Numbered from the stretch's first letter, positions 33,915 to 43,197 are shown. The stretch: DNA of 64,000 nt from Collinsella aerofaciens (GCF_018785265.1 NZ_WQPK01000030.1:30163-94162), one strand, 5' to 3'. Notes: a model not told the origin generated them from the letters alone. Program-made: numbers and translations.

Positions 33915-35585
33915 ATGGCAGCTAAAAAATCATCTCCCTTGAAGATCATCCCGCTCGGCGGCCTTGACGGTATCGGCAAGAACATGACGGTCTTCGAGTG
34001 CGGCGACGACATGGTGCTCGTCGACGCTGGCCTCATGTTCCCCGACGACTCGCAGCCCGGTATCGACCTGGTGCTTCCGGATTACACCTATGTTCTGGAG
34101 AACGAGGAAAAGCTCCGCGGCATCGTCGTCACTCACGGCCACGAGGACCACACCGGTTCGCTTCCGTATCTGCTCCAGGATCTCAACAACAAGGTGCCCA
34201 TCTTCTCGAGCAAGTTGACGCTTGGCTTTATCGAGGGCAAGCTCTCCGAGTTCCGCATTCGTGCTCCCAAGTTCCGTGAGGTCAAGGGCGGCAGCCACGT
34301 CAATTTGGGTGGCATCTCGCTCGATTTCTTCTCGATGACGCACTCCATCCCGGGCGCTCTGGGCGTGTTTATCCGCACCAATCAGGGCACCGTTATGCAT
34401 ACCGGCGACTTTAAGCTCGACCAGACGCCCATCGACGGCGTTACGCCCGACTATGCCGCTATCAGCCGCTTTGCCAAGCAGGGTATTGACTTGCTGCTGT
34501 CCGACTCCACCAACGCCACGGTCCCCGGCTTTACCAAGTCCGAGGCCGAGGTTGGCCCCAACCTGCTGCATGCCATCAAGAATGCTCCGGGCCGCGTGTT
34601 CGTCGCGTCGTTCTCGAGCCACATCCATCGTCTGCAGCAGATCTGCGACGCCGCCCGCAAGTGCGGCCGCAAGGTTGTCGTGACCGGCCGTTCCATGCTC
34701 ACCAACACCCGCGTGGCGCGCGAGCTCGGTTATCTCAACATCGATGATGCCGATATCATCGATGCCTTCGATATCGATAACCTGCCCGACGACAAGATCG
34801 TCGTCATGTGCACCGGTTCGCAGGGCGAGCCCCTGTCGGCCCTTTCGCGCATGGCCAACGGCGAGCACAAGACGCTCTCCATCCACGAGGGCGATACCGT
34901 CATCCTCTCGGCAACACCGGTTCCCGGTAACGAGAAAGCCGTCCAGCAGGTCGTCAACAGCCTCGCCAAGCTTGGCTGCGACGTGTGGGATAAGAACCGC
35001 GCCCTCGTTCACGTCTCGGGTCACGGTAGCCAGGAGGAGCTCAAGCTCCTGATGGCCATGGCCAAGCCTACGTACTTTATGCCGGTCCACGGCGAGGCCG
35101 TGCATCTGCGAGCCCATGCTCAACTTGCACGCAAGATGGGCCTCAAGGAAGATCATATCTTTATCCTCGACAACGGAGATACGCTCGAGATGCGTGGCGG
35201 TATCGTCAAGCGCGGTACGCCCGTCGAGTCTGGCGTCGTCTACGTCGACGGACTGCGCATCGGCGATACCGACCCTATCGTTCTGCGCGATCGTCAGAAG
35301 CTTGCCAACGACGGTATGGTCACGGCCGTTGCCATCGTTTCGCTCAAGCACAAGAAGATCGAGGCCATCGAGTTCTCGGGCCGCGGCGTCTCCTTTGCCA
35401 TCGACGACCAGTTCTCCGAGGACGCCTCGGCGTCCATCATGAAGACGATCGAGAAGGGCAAGTTCAGCTTTACGAGCAGCGGTTCCGATGCCATTCGCAA
35501 GGCCGTGCGCGACTCGCTCTCTAACTTTATCTGGAGCCGCACGCGCACTCGTCCGATGATCATCCCGGTCGTCATGGAGGTTTAG
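33915..35585 (+). CDS. rnj: Ribonuclease J
   Basis: 556-residue metallo-beta-lactamase/beta-CASP RNase with endonuclease and 5'-3' exonuclease activity; shortens mRNA and matures rRNA. The metal motif is HGHEDHTGSLPYLL; the beta-CASP part includes LLSDSTNATVPG and ATPVPGNEKAV; HVSGHGSQEELKLL is the C-terminal metal/RNA motif. The ATG at 33915 begins the conserved reading; the purine-rich AAAGGAAA lies about 14 nt upstream, farther than usual. Followed by ftsK after one base, as in Bacillus-like gene order. Confidence 0.94.
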   Translation: MAAKKSSPLKIIPLGGLDGIGKNMTVFECGDDMVLVDAGLMFPDDSQPGIDLVLPDYTYVLENEEKLRGIVVTHGHEDHTGSLPYLLQDLNNKVPIFSSKLTLGFIEGKLSEFRIRAPKFREVKGGSHVNLGGISLDFFSMTHSIPGALGVFIRTNQGTVMHTGDFKLDQTPIDGVTPDYAAISRFAKQGIDLLLSDSTNATVPGFTKSEAEVGPNLLHAIKNAPGRVFVASFSSHIHRLQQICDAARKCGRKVVVTGRSMLTNTRVARELGYLNIDDADIIDAFDIDNLPDDKIVVMCTGSQGEPLSALSRMANGEHKTLSIHEGDTVILSATPVPGNEKAVQQVVNSLAKLGCDVWDKNRALVHVSGHGSQEELKLLMAMAKPTYFMPVHGEAVHLRAHAQLARKMGLKEDHIFILDNGDTLEMRGGIVKRGTPVESGVVYVDGLRIGDTDPIVLRDRQKLANDGMVTAVAIVSLKHKKIEAIEFSGRGVSFAIDDQFSEDASASIMKTIEKGKFSFTSSGSDAIRKAVRDSLSNFIWSRTRTRPMIIPVVMEV

Positions 35586-35586
35586 T

Positions 35587-38367
35587 TTGGCGCGCGGATC
35601 TGCACAAAACGCCAAAGGCAATAAAGCCAACAACCAACCGGCATCTGCTAAGGGTGCCGGTTCCCATCTTCGTGCCAATAAAGGTCACGAGGCCGAGTTC
35701 GACGATTTCGAGCCTCTGGTCGAGCCTTCGGCCAACCGCGATATCGCCGGCGTGGTCATTGCCGTTTTGGCGATTGCGTCCTTCATTGCCGTAATTTCGC
35801 CGGCGACTGCACCCGTTACGGCTGCGGTTGCCGGTTTCTACCACCTGGGCTTTGGTCTGGGCGCCTACGTGCTGCCGATCGTCATTTTGCTGTTTGCCGC
35901 CACGCTCTTCTTAGGCGAGGATTCGCCGCTCAACGTGCGCTCTGTTGCGGGCGGCGCCGTGGTCTTTATCGCCGTCGTCTCCATTCTTTCGCTGATGGTG
36001 CCGGGTACGAACGATTCGTGCGACCTTATGTTCACGCCGCAAAACCTGTCCGCCTCGGGTGGTTACATCGGTGCGTTTATTGCGAGCGCGCTGCAGAATG
36101 CCCTGGGTAAGCCTATCGCGATGGTGGTCCTGTTGGGTCTGGCCGTCGTTGGCTTTGTCATCATCGGCTTTTCGGTGGGCGGCGTTTTGCGTTCTGCCCG
36201 CGACCGTGCGGCCGATTTTGCCGAGCGTCGTCGTGCCGACGTCAACGCGAGTCCGTGGGGTGACGACGAAGCCCTGTCGGTGCCCGGCGTTGCCCGTCCG
36301 CACCTGAGCATTCTTCGTCAAAAGGGCTCCGATATGGCCGTGACCACGGTCATGGGCAACGATGCAGACCCGGTTTTGGACGATGACGACGAGGACGAGG
36401 ATCCGTTTGTCGACGTGTCCGATGCCGTGGAGGCCGAGCGCGCCAAGACGACGCTGCTGCCGCGCCGTCATGCCAAGAAGGGCAAGACGGCTCCCAAGCT
36501 CAATACGAGTGAGCCCGACCCGTCTTGGTCCGAGAGCGAGATTGAGCTTACCGAGGGCGATGACGAGGAAGACGAGGCTCTGATCGAGACCGCCAAGACG
36601 ACCTTGCTGCCGCGTCGCCATGCCAAGCGCGGCCAGGTGACCGGCCAGCTTTCGATGGAAGACGATCCGGCCAAGATCGACGAGTCCGAGCCGCCGTTTG
36701 CCGTGAATCCCGTCTCGGCAGCACCTCAGATTCCCGACTTCTTGAAGCATCCCAAGGTTGCCGATGCGCATGCCTCGAGTGCTGTCGAATCGGCTGCGGC
36801 TAGCGATGGGGGAGCGGACGGCGGCGCCGCAGATAACGAGGGCGAAGAAGAGGACGGCCTCAAGCTTCCGCCGCTCGAGATCCTGCATGCCAATCCTCAG
36901 TCGGCGTCCTCCGCGTCTCCGGACAAGGAGCTGGAGCAGACCGCTGAGTCACTGCAGTCCACCTTGCTTGAGTTTGGCCGCAGTGCCCGCGTGGTCGGCT
37001 GGATCGCCGGCCCCACGGTGACGACCTTTAAGCTGCAACCTGGCGAGGGCGAGCGCGTGAGCAAGATTTCGAGCCTCGAGGACGATATCGCGCTTTCGCT
37101 CGCTGCTCAGTCGGTGCGCATCTTTGCCCCGATCCCCGGTACGTCGCTTGTGGGTATCGAGATCCCCAATCGCAAGCGCCAGAACGTCAACCTGGGCGAC
37201 GTGCTGCCCTATGTTAAGGGCGGCCCGCTTGAGCTTGCCATCGGCCGCGATGCAGAGGGAACTCCGGTCGTCGCCGACCTCGCCAAGATGCCCCACCTGC
37301 TGATTGCCGGTACCACGGGTTCTGGTAAGTCGGTGATGATCAACTCCATCATCACGACCCTGCTCATGCGCGCGCTTCCCGAGGACGTTCGCCTGATCAT
37401 GGTCGACCCCAAGCGCGTCGAGCTCGCGGGCTATAACGGCCTGCCGCATCTCTATGTGCCTGTCGTTACCGAGCCCAAGCAGGCCGCGAGCGCTCTGCAA
37501 TGGGCCGTGTCCGAGATGGAGCGTCGCCTGAAGGTCTTCGAGCGCCTTAACGTGCGTAAGATCTCGACCTACAACGAAAAGCAGGCCGCCGGCGAGTTTG
37601 AGCATTACGATAACCCGCCGCAAAAGATGCCCTATCTGGTCATTATCATCGACGAGCTCTCGGACCTGATGATGGTCGCCGGTAAGGATGTCGAGGCCTC
37701 GATCGTGCGTATTGCACAGCTGGGCCGTGCTGCCGGTATTCATCTTATCGTGGCCACGCAGCGTCCCAGCTCAAACGTGGTGACGGGCCTCATCAAGGCC
37801 AACATCACCAACCGCATCGCCTTTAACGTCGCCACGGGCATCGACTCGCGCGTCATCATCGACCAGATGGGTGCCGAAAAGCTCACCGGTTTGGGCGACA
37901 TGCTGTTCTCCAAGGTCGACTGGGGCAAGCCTCGCCGTATCCAGGGCTGCTTTGTCTCGGACGACGAAATCAACGAGATTGTCGAGTTCGTCAAGTCGCA
38001 GAGCGAGCCCGACTACCACGAGGAGATCCTGTCTGCCGTGGCGCCCGCTTCCATGACCATGGCGGGTGGCGGCGGCATTGTCCGCACCGGAGTAGCCGAG
38101 CCGCAAGACGATGATCCGCTCATTTGGGAAGCCGCCCATATTGTGGTGGAATCGCAGCTTGGCTCCACATCTGGCCTGCAACGTCGTCTGAAGGTTGGCT
38201 ATGCGCGTGCCGGGCGTATTATGGACATGCTGGAAGAAAAGGGTGTCGTCGGCCCGCCCGACGGTTCCAAGCCGCGCGAGGTCCTGTTGGACGAGGAGGG
38301 GCTTGCCGCGCTGGAATCTGTCGACGCCGAGATGGCACGTGAAGATCGTGAGTTTGGAGGATTCTGA
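35587..38367 (+). CDS. ftsK: DNA translocase FtsK/SpoIIIE
   Basis: 926 residues. It pumps chromosome DNA through the division septum and activates dimer resolution. Four N-terminal membrane segments (about 54-84, 92-108, 121-139, 176-199), an acidic linker (200-440), the RecA-like motor with Walker A GTTGSGKS (575-582) and LIMVDPKRVE, and a C-terminal winged-helix gamma domain (GLQRRLKVGYARAGRIMD). The linker contains a duplicated AKTTLLPRRHAK peptide at 286-297 and 336-347. TTG at 35587 starts one base after the RNase J stop. Confidence 0.95.
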   Translation: MARGSAQNAKGNKANNQPASAKGAGSHLRANKGHEAEFDDFEPLVEPSANRDIAGVVIAVLAIASFIAVISPATAPVTAAVAGFYHLGFGLGAYVLPIVILLFAATLFLGEDSPLNVRSVAGGAVVFIAVVSILSLMVPGTNDSCDLMFTPQNLSASGGYIGAFIASALQNALGKPIAMVVLLGLAVVGFVIIGFSVGGVLRSARDRAADFAERRRADVNASPWGDDEALSVPGVARPHLSILRQKGSDMAVTTVMGNDADPVLDDDDEDEDPFVDVSDAVEAERAKTTLLPRRHAKKGKTAPKLNTSEPDPSWSESEIELTEGDDEEDEALIETAKTTLLPRRHAKRGQVTGQLSMEDDPAKIDESEPPFAVNPVSAAPQIPDFLKHPKVADAHASSAVESAAASDGGADGGAADNEGEEEDGLKLPPLEILHANPQSASSASPDKELEQTAESLQSTLLEFGRSARVVGWIAGPTVTTFKLQPGEGERVSKISSLEDDIALSLAAQSVRIFAPIPGTSLVGIEIPNRKRQNVNLGDVLPYVKGGPLELAIGRDAEGTPVVADLAKMPHLLIAGTTGSGKSVMINSIITTLLMRALPEDVRLIMVDPKRVELAGYNGLPHLYVPVVTEPKQAASALQWAVSEMERRLKVFERLNVRKISTYNEKQAAGEFEHYDNPPQKMPYLVIIIDELSDLMMVAGKDVEASIVRIAQLGRAAGIHLIVATQRPSSNVVTGLIKANITNRIAFNVATGIDSRVIIDQMGAEKLTGLGDMLFSKVDWGKPRRIQGCFVSDDEINEIVEFVKSQSEPDYHEEILSAVAPASMTMAGGGGIVRTGVAEPQDDDPLIWEAAHIVVESQLGSTSGLQRRLKVGYARAGRIMDMLEEKGVVGPPDGSKPREVLLDEEGLAALESVDAEMAREDREFGGF

Positions 38368-39878
38368 TGGCTGCACGCTTTGGTGACATGCTGCTCGAGC
38401 AGCGTCGCCGAATGGGCCTTTCCATTCAGCAGGTCGCCAACACCATCAAAATCAGGCCGCAGATCATCGAGTTTTTCGAGACCGGTAACTTTGCTTCGAT
38501 GCCGCCGCGCGGCTATGCGCAGGGCATGATTTCGAGCTATGCTCGCTTTTTGGGCCTCAATCCGCGTGAGGTCGTCAATGCCTACTTTGACGACCTGATG
38601 GCATACGAACGTGAGACGTCGCAGCAGGGCGGTCGTTTTCAGGACGCCGCCGGCTACGTCAATTCGCGTTCCTCGGTCGATAACGGGCGCTTCCTGATGG
38701 TTCAGGGCGGTCGTTCGACCCGCTATGGACAGCGTCCTCAGCAGGCCGGTTATATTACCGAGACGGGTTCGGGCGAGGAGATTCGCTCGCAGCGTGACCG
38801 GTTCCGCAGTACGCCGATGCCCGAGGACCGTGCACTTCCCGCTGCCCGCGGCGTGGCGCGTGACCCTCGTGCCGGCTACGGCGACGGCGGCTATTCCGAT
38901 CGCGGTCACCGTGGTGTCTCCACCGGACGCTCTCGCGGTGGCTATGCGGATGCCGATACCACGCAGGTGACGCCGCGTCTTCGCTCTCAATCACAGCCGT
39001 ATGGCCAGCGCTCTTCGGCTCCGCGTTCGGGCCAACGTGGCTATCAAGGCCGCGGTGAACTTGCGCCCCGCTCGGGTCAGCGCAGCCTTCAGGGCCAGGG
39101 CGGCTATCGCGGCCGTTCCGACAGCAATCGTGGTCGTATACCTCAGGGAGGCGGCCGCAGCAGTTCCAGTCGTGGGCGCGGCGGATCCCGTACTCCTCAA
39201 AACAACGGGCTCGATCCGCGTATCATCTACGCCGGCATCGGTGCCGTGGCGCTGCTGTTGATTGTGCTCATTGTGGTGCTTCTGCGCGGCTGCGCATCTT
39301 CGGCGCCCGAGACCACGCCCGAGACGCCCGCTGCTACCAAGACGACGACCAAGAAGTCTTCTAAGAAGACCGAAACGGTCGACGAGGACGAAGATACCGA
39401 TGAGGCGACGGATGAGTCGACTGATTCGGACGCTACCAAGACGACGGCCAAGAAGGAAGAGAACGAGGTCACGAAGGTCAAGGTCTCCGTTGCCAAGGGA
39501 AAGACCGCGTGGATTGAGGTCAAGGTCGACGGCAAGTCGGTCTATGGCGCTCAGGCGACTGGCCCCTTTGAGCAGGAGTACACGCCCGAGTCCTCAATCG
39601 AGATCACCACGTCCAAGCCTTCCGATGTCACCGTTACCAAGAACGGCGAAAAGGTCCGCTACGACACCAAGACCTCGGGCGTGGCGCGTGTGACGATCAC
39701 CGTTCCCAAGAAGGAGGCGTCTGATTCCGAGAATGGTGAAAGTTCTGATGGTACCGACACCACCGATGGTACCGATACCACCGACGGCACCGATGCCCAG
39801 TCCACGAATGGCGCCGATACCGCAACTGACGGTCAGACGCCCACCGATTCTACCGACTATTCGTACGATAGCTACTAA
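38367..39878 (+). CDS. RodZ-like helix-turn-helix membrane protein with Arg/Gly-rich linker
   Basis: 503 residues. An N-terminal HTH of the RodZ/YmfM type (FGDMLLEQRRRMGLSIQQVA, residues 5-24 onward), a long linker (about 90-280) very rich in Arg, Gly, Ser and Gln with RGG-like pieces, one transmembrane helix (286-307), a Thr/Lys/acidic stretch, a small beta domain resembling the RodZ C-terminal domain (about 365-455), and a tail repeating DGTDTT. RodZ links MreB to the cell-wall machinery. The ATG overlaps the ftsK stop. Identity as the RodZ/YmfM counterpart rests on domain order and neighbours. Confidence 0.8.
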   Translation: MAARFGDMLLEQRRRMGLSIQQVANTIKIRPQIIEFFETGNFASMPPRGYAQGMISSYARFLGLNPREVVNAYFDDLMAYERETSQQGGRFQDAAGYVNSRSSVDNGRFLMVQGGRSTRYGQRPQQAGYITETGSGEEIRSQRDRFRSTPMPEDRALPAARGVARDPRAGYGDGGYSDRGHRGVSTGRSRGGYADADTTQVTPRLRSQSQPYGQRSSAPRSGQRGYQGRGELAPRSGQRSLQGQGGYRGRSDSNRGRIPQGGGRSSSSRGRGGSRTPQNNGLDPRIIYAGIGAVALLLIVLIVVLLRGCASSAPETTPETPAATKTTTKKSSKKTETVDEDEDTDEATDESTDSDATKTTAKKEENEVTKVKVSVAKGKTAWIEVKVDGKSVYGAQATGPFEQEYTPESSIEITTSKPSDVTVTKNGEKVRYDTKTSGVARVTITVPKKEASDSENGESSDGTDTTDGTDTTDGTDAQSTNGADTATDGQTPTDSTDYSYDSY

Positions 39879-39904
39879 GCCGCTCGTACGCGAAAGGAAA
39901 CATC

Positions 39905-40402
39905 ATGGCTAAAGATTCCAGCTTCGACGTCGTGTCCGAGGTCAACATGCAAGAGGTCGACAACGCCTTCCAGCAGACCACGCGCGAGATTTCCCAGCGC
40001 TATGACCTTAAGGATTCCGGCGCCACGATCGAGCTTTCGAAGGGCGACAAGCTCTTTACGATCAACGCCCCGGCCGACTTTGTCTCCAAGCAGATTATCG
40101 ACGTGCTGAGCTCCAAGCTCATCAAGCGCGGCATCGACCTCAAGGCCGTCTCGTGGGATGCTCCGCAGGCGGCATCGGGCGGCACCGTGCGCGTGCTCGG
40201 CCATATCGTCGAAGGTATCGACCAGGCGACCGCCAAGAAGATCAACAAGGACATCAAGGACCAAAAGCTCAAGGTCAAGGTGACCATCGAGGCCGACAAG
40301 CTGCGTGTTTCCTCTGCTTCGAAGGACGCGTTGCAGACCGTGATCCAGTTCCTGCGCGACCAGGACTACGGCCAGCCGCTGCAGTTCACCAACTACCGCT
40401 AA
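39905..40402 (+). CDS. YajQ-family nucleotide-binding protein
   Basis: 165 residues with two ferredoxin-like domains typical of YajQ (DUF520): SSFDVVSEVNMQEVDNA at the start and LRDQDYGQPLQFTNYR at the end. Family members bind RNA or nucleotides, and one binds cyclic-di-GMP; the role here is unknown. ATG with GAAAGGAAA upstream. Confidence 0.92.
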   Translation: MAKDSSFDVVSEVNMQEVDNAFQQTTREISQRYDLKDSGATIELSKGDKLFTINAPADFVSKQIIDVLSSKLIKRGIDLKAVSWDAPQAASGGTVRVLGHIVEGIDQATAKKINKDIKDQKLKVKVTIEADKLRVSSASKDALQTVIQFLRDQDYGQPLQFTNYR

Positions 40403-40429
40403 TATCAATCGAAAGGACTGCTCTCCAAC

Positions 40430-41779
40430 ATGGATACACCGTTGGGCTCCGTGCTTTACATCACCCTCGGGTGCGCTAAGAACGAGGTTGACACCGACCG
40501 CATGCGTTCTCTTTTGACCGCCGCAGGCTACGAGGAGGCATTCGATCCGCAGGATGCCGATATCGCCATCGTCAATACATGCTCGTTCCTCGCTTCCGCA
40601 ACGTCCGAGAGCATCGAGACCACGCTCGAGCTCGCCAACGAGGTTCAGGACGGCGTTCGTTCTTGCCCCATCGTCATGTGCGGCTGTGTGCCGTCGCGCT
40701 ATGGCGACGACCTGCCTGACGAGCTGCCCGAGGTCGCTGCCTTTGTGAAGGCCGACGAGGAGGACGGCATCGTGGCGGTCATCGATGGCGTACTGGGTGT
40801 CGAGCGTGAGATCGCAGCCTATATTCCGCAGGTCAAGCGCACTGTCGAGGGCGCTGTCGCCTACGTCAAGATCTCCGATGGCTGCAATCGTTTTTGCAGC
40901 TTCTGCATGATCCCCTACATTCGCGGTCGCTATCATTCGCGCAATGCTGAGAGCATTATCTCCGAGGTGCGCGACCTGGTTGCCGGCGGTGTGCGCGAGA
41001 TCGTGCTGATCGGCCAGGACACGGGTATTTGGGGCACCGACTTTGCCGACGAGGACGTCGCCGAGGGCTCGCCGCGCAATCTGGCACAGCTGCTGCGTGC
41101 CGTCGCTGAGGCCGTGCGCCCGCACAACGTCTGGGTCCGCGTGCTCTACCTGCAGCCCGAGGGCATGACTGACGAACTCATCGAGACGATACGCGATACG
41201 CCCGAGGTGCTGCCCTATATCGATATCCCCGTGCAGCACTGCGACGCGCGCATCCTCAAGGCCATGCGTCGCTCCGGTTCGCGCCAGGAGCTCGAGGACC
41301 TGTTCCGCGACCTTCGCGAGCGCATCCCCGGTATCGTGATTCGCTCCACGGCCATGGTCGGCTTCCCGACCGAGACCGACGACGAGTTTCGTGATCTTAT
41401 CGACTTTATGGACACCGTCGGCTTTGACTACACGAGCGTCTTTGCCTACTCGCAGGAGGAGGGCAGCCTGGCCGCTAAGATGGAGGGTCAGGTCGACGAA
41501 GAGGTCAAGCTCGAGCGCGCCCAGGAGGCCATGGACCTGGCCGAGTCGCTCGGTTTTGCCGCCACCGCCGCACATGTGGGCGAGCGCGCCCAGGTGATCG
41601 TCGACGGTATCGAAGAAACCGAGGACGGCGCCGAGCTGATCGGCCATGCCTGGTTCCAGGCGCCCGATTCCGATGGCGCGGTGCACTTGGATGCCAGCGA
41701 GGCATCTGTGGGCGATATTCTGACTGTCGAGTTTACCGATAGCTTCTGCTATGAGCTTATCGGCCATGTTGTGGAGTAG
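40430..41779 (+). CDS. rimO: Ribosomal protein S12 methylthiotransferase RimO
   Basis: 449-residue radical SAM enzyme adding a methylthio group to an aspartate of S12. N-terminal cluster cysteines C15, C51 and C86; radical SAM motif CNRFCSFC (C152, C156, C159); C-terminal TRAM domain. ITLGCAKNEVDTD and MIPYIRGRYHSR distinguish RimO from MiaB. ATG preceded by GAAAGGA. Confidence 0.93.
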   Translation: MDTPLGSVLYITLGCAKNEVDTDRMRSLLTAAGYEEAFDPQDADIAIVNTCSFLASATSESIETTLELANEVQDGVRSCPIVMCGCVPSRYGDDLPDELPEVAAFVKADEEDGIVAVIDGVLGVEREIAAYIPQVKRTVEGAVAYVKISDGCNRFCSFCMIPYIRGRYHSRNAESIISEVRDLVAGGVREIVLIGQDTGIWGTDFADEDVAEGSPRNLAQLLRAVAEAVRPHNVWVRVLYLQPEGMTDELIETIRDTPEVLPYIDIPVQHCDARILKAMRRSGSRQELEDLFRDLRERIPGIVIRSTAMVGFPTETDDEFRDLIDFMDTVGFDYTSVFAYSQEEGSLAAKMEGQVDEEVKLERAQEAMDLAESLGFAATAAHVGERAQVIVDGIEETEDGAELIGHAWFQAPDSDGAVHLDASEASVGDILTVEFTDSFCYELIGHVVE

Positions 41780-41788
41780 GAGAGCGTC

Positions 41789-42427
41789 GTGGTAAACGAG
41801 AGCAATAAGGAACTGACGAGTGTTTGGACGCCCGCCAATATCGTGACGTGCGTGCGCATCGTCTTTATCCCGGTGTTCATGATTGTGTCGGCGCTGTCTC
41901 ACACGAGTGTTGCCGGTACGGATTGGAGCACCTTCGACGGCCCGCTCGCCGCCGCCGCTTTTATTCTGTACGTGATTCTGTCGTGCACCGATAAGGTCGA
42001 CGGCTATCTGGCGCGCTCGCGCAACGAGATCACCGATTTCGGCAAGTTCTTAGACCCCATCGCGGACAAGCTGCTGGTGTTCTCGGCCCTGCTGCTGTTC
42101 TTGGATTTTGGCGCGGTGACCGTGTGGTCCGTGTTCATTATCCTGTTCCGCGAGCTGCTGGTGAGCGCTCTTCGCATGGTCGCGAGTGCTGCCGGTGTGG
42201 TCGTTGCGGCCGATAAGCTCGGCAAGTACAAGACGGCGACCACGATGGTCTCCATCTGCGGTTATCTGTGCGTCTTTGCGATGGCCGGCTTGCACCTTGG
42301 CCCGGTGGCGCTGACGCTCGGCGTCTACTCGGTGTCGCGCTTCCTGTACGCCGTTGCCGTTGTCCTGACCGTTATCTCGGGCGCCCAGTACTTCTGGAAC
42401 TGCCGCAAGATCGTCTTTTCGGTCTAG
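41789..42427 (+). CDS. pgsA: CDP-alcohol phosphatidyltransferase (phosphatidylglycerophosphate synthase type)
   Basis: 212-residue membrane enzyme that joins CDP-diacylglycerol with an alcohol phosphate. The signature D-G-x2-A-R-x8-G-x3-D-x3-D is in KVDGYLARSRNEITDFGKFL followed by DPIADK. Several hydrophobic helices. GTG at 41789 with GGAGAG upstream. Its position before cinA and recA matches Bacillus pgsA, so glycerol-3-phosphate is the likely acceptor. A second family member lies at 62627-63331. Confidence 0.88.
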   Translation: MVNESNKELTSVWTPANIVTCVRIVFIPVFMIVSALSHTSVAGTDWSTFDGPLAAAAFILYVILSCTDKVDGYLARSRNEITDFGKFLDPIADKLLVFSALLLFLDFGAVTVWSVFIILFRELLVSALRMVASAAGVVVAADKLGKYKTATTMVSICGYLCVFAMAGLHLGPVALTLGVYSVSRFLYAVAVVLTVISGAQYFWNCRKIVFSV

Positions 42428-42433
42428 GTCCTG

Positions 42434-42970
42434 GTGGGTATGACGGACTCTTTTGAGCAGATTTCCGCACATAACGAGGAGCTGGCGCGCCATATCGTCG
42501 AGCGCGCGAGCGCTCGGGGCGTGACGGTTTCGACGGCTGAGTCGCTGACGGCGGGTATGATCGCCTCGACGATTGCCGATATCCCGGGCGCCTCGGCGGC
42601 GCTGCTTGGCGGTGCGGTGACCTATTGCGATGAGATTAAGCATCTCGTTCTTGGTGTTGAGCAGGAGACGCTCGACCGCTATACCGCGGTGTCGCATCAG
42701 ACCGCGCGCGAGATGGCGGTGGGTTCGCTGGAGCTGTACCAGAGCGATATTGCAGTGAGCGCAACGGGTTATGCCGGCCCCGGCGGCGGCACTGAGGACG
42801 ATCCGGCTGGCACTTTCTATATTGGCTGGGCGTATCGTTCCGCCGATGGGGGCGTGCCAGTCGTGGACTCTGTGCGCTGCTACTATGAGGGCGACCGTTC
42901 GTGTGTTCGTGCCCATGCGGTCACGGAGGCATTGGGACGCATTGCCCTTGTGCTCAACTCTATGGAATAG
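42434..42970 (+). CDS. CinA C-terminal domain protein, nicotinamide-nucleotide amidohydrolase
   Basis: 178 residues, only the amidohydrolase (PncC) domain of CinA; the N-terminal molybdopterin-like domain is absent. TAESLTAGMIASTIADIPG and SATGYAGPGGGTED are the active-site segments. It recycles nicotinamide mononucleotide to the nicotinate form. GTG at 42434 or ATG at 42440 are both possible. Standing before recA, it keeps the cinA-recA pairing. Confidence 0.88.
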   Translation: MGMTDSFEQISAHNEELARHIVERASARGVTVSTAESLTAGMIASTIADIPGASAALLGGAVTYCDEIKHLVLGVEQETLDRYTAVSHQTAREMAVGSLELYQSDIAVSATGYAGPGGGTEDDPAGTFYIGWAYRSADGGVPVVDSVRCYYEGDRSCVRAHAVTEALGRIALVLNSME

Positions 42971-42977
42971 ACGTGTT

Positions 42978-43001
42978 TTAAGGGGCCTCAGGGCCCCTTA
43001 A
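42978..43001 (+). terminator. Hairpin after the cinA-domain gene
   Basis: TTAAGGGGCC-TCAG-GGCCCCTTAA is a perfect 10-bp stem; the following T-run is short (TTAATTG). Confidence 0.6.
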
Positions 43002-43098
43002 TTGTGGAGATAGGGACCTTAGGCTCATTTGGCGTTTGCGCTGGTTGTAGACGTATTCTTGCCTTCCTTGCTCTTATTTGTCCCTTTGTGGTCAAGCA

Positions 43099-43136
43099 TT
43101 TGGTCAGTGTTTGGTCGGCGTTTGGTTGGGTTTTGG
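43099..43136 (+). repeat. Three and a half 11-bp direct repeats upstream of recA
   Basis: TTTGGTCAGTG, TTTGGTCGGCG, TTTGGTTGGGT and a final TTTGG follow each other without gap, 33 nt upstream of the recA -35. The period is about one DNA helical turn. Confidence 0.75.
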
Positions 43137-43168
43137 AAAGACTGCCTGCATATGATTGGCCTGAACGG

Positions 43169-43197
43169 TTGACCACGAACAGCCGTTCGTTTATTAT
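43169..43197 (+). promoter_or_regulatory. recA promoter with LexA (SOS) box in the spacer
   Basis: TTGACC (43169-43174), exactly 17 nt, TATTAT (43192-43197). The spacer contains CGAACAGCCGTTCG (43176-43189), a perfect Gram-positive/actinobacterial LexA box (CGAAC-N4-GTTCG). Confidence 0.88.

Noticed and set aside
39745..39800. Tandem DNA repeat as a regulatory element
   Set aside because: It encodes the in-frame DGTDTT repeats at the end of the RodZ-like protein; the DNA repeat is explained by the protein.
39875..41902. 675-codon open frame on the minus strand across yajQ-rimO
   Set aside because: It runs antisense over two well-defined genes, spans their junction and has low-complexity composition; a by-product of GC-rich codon use.
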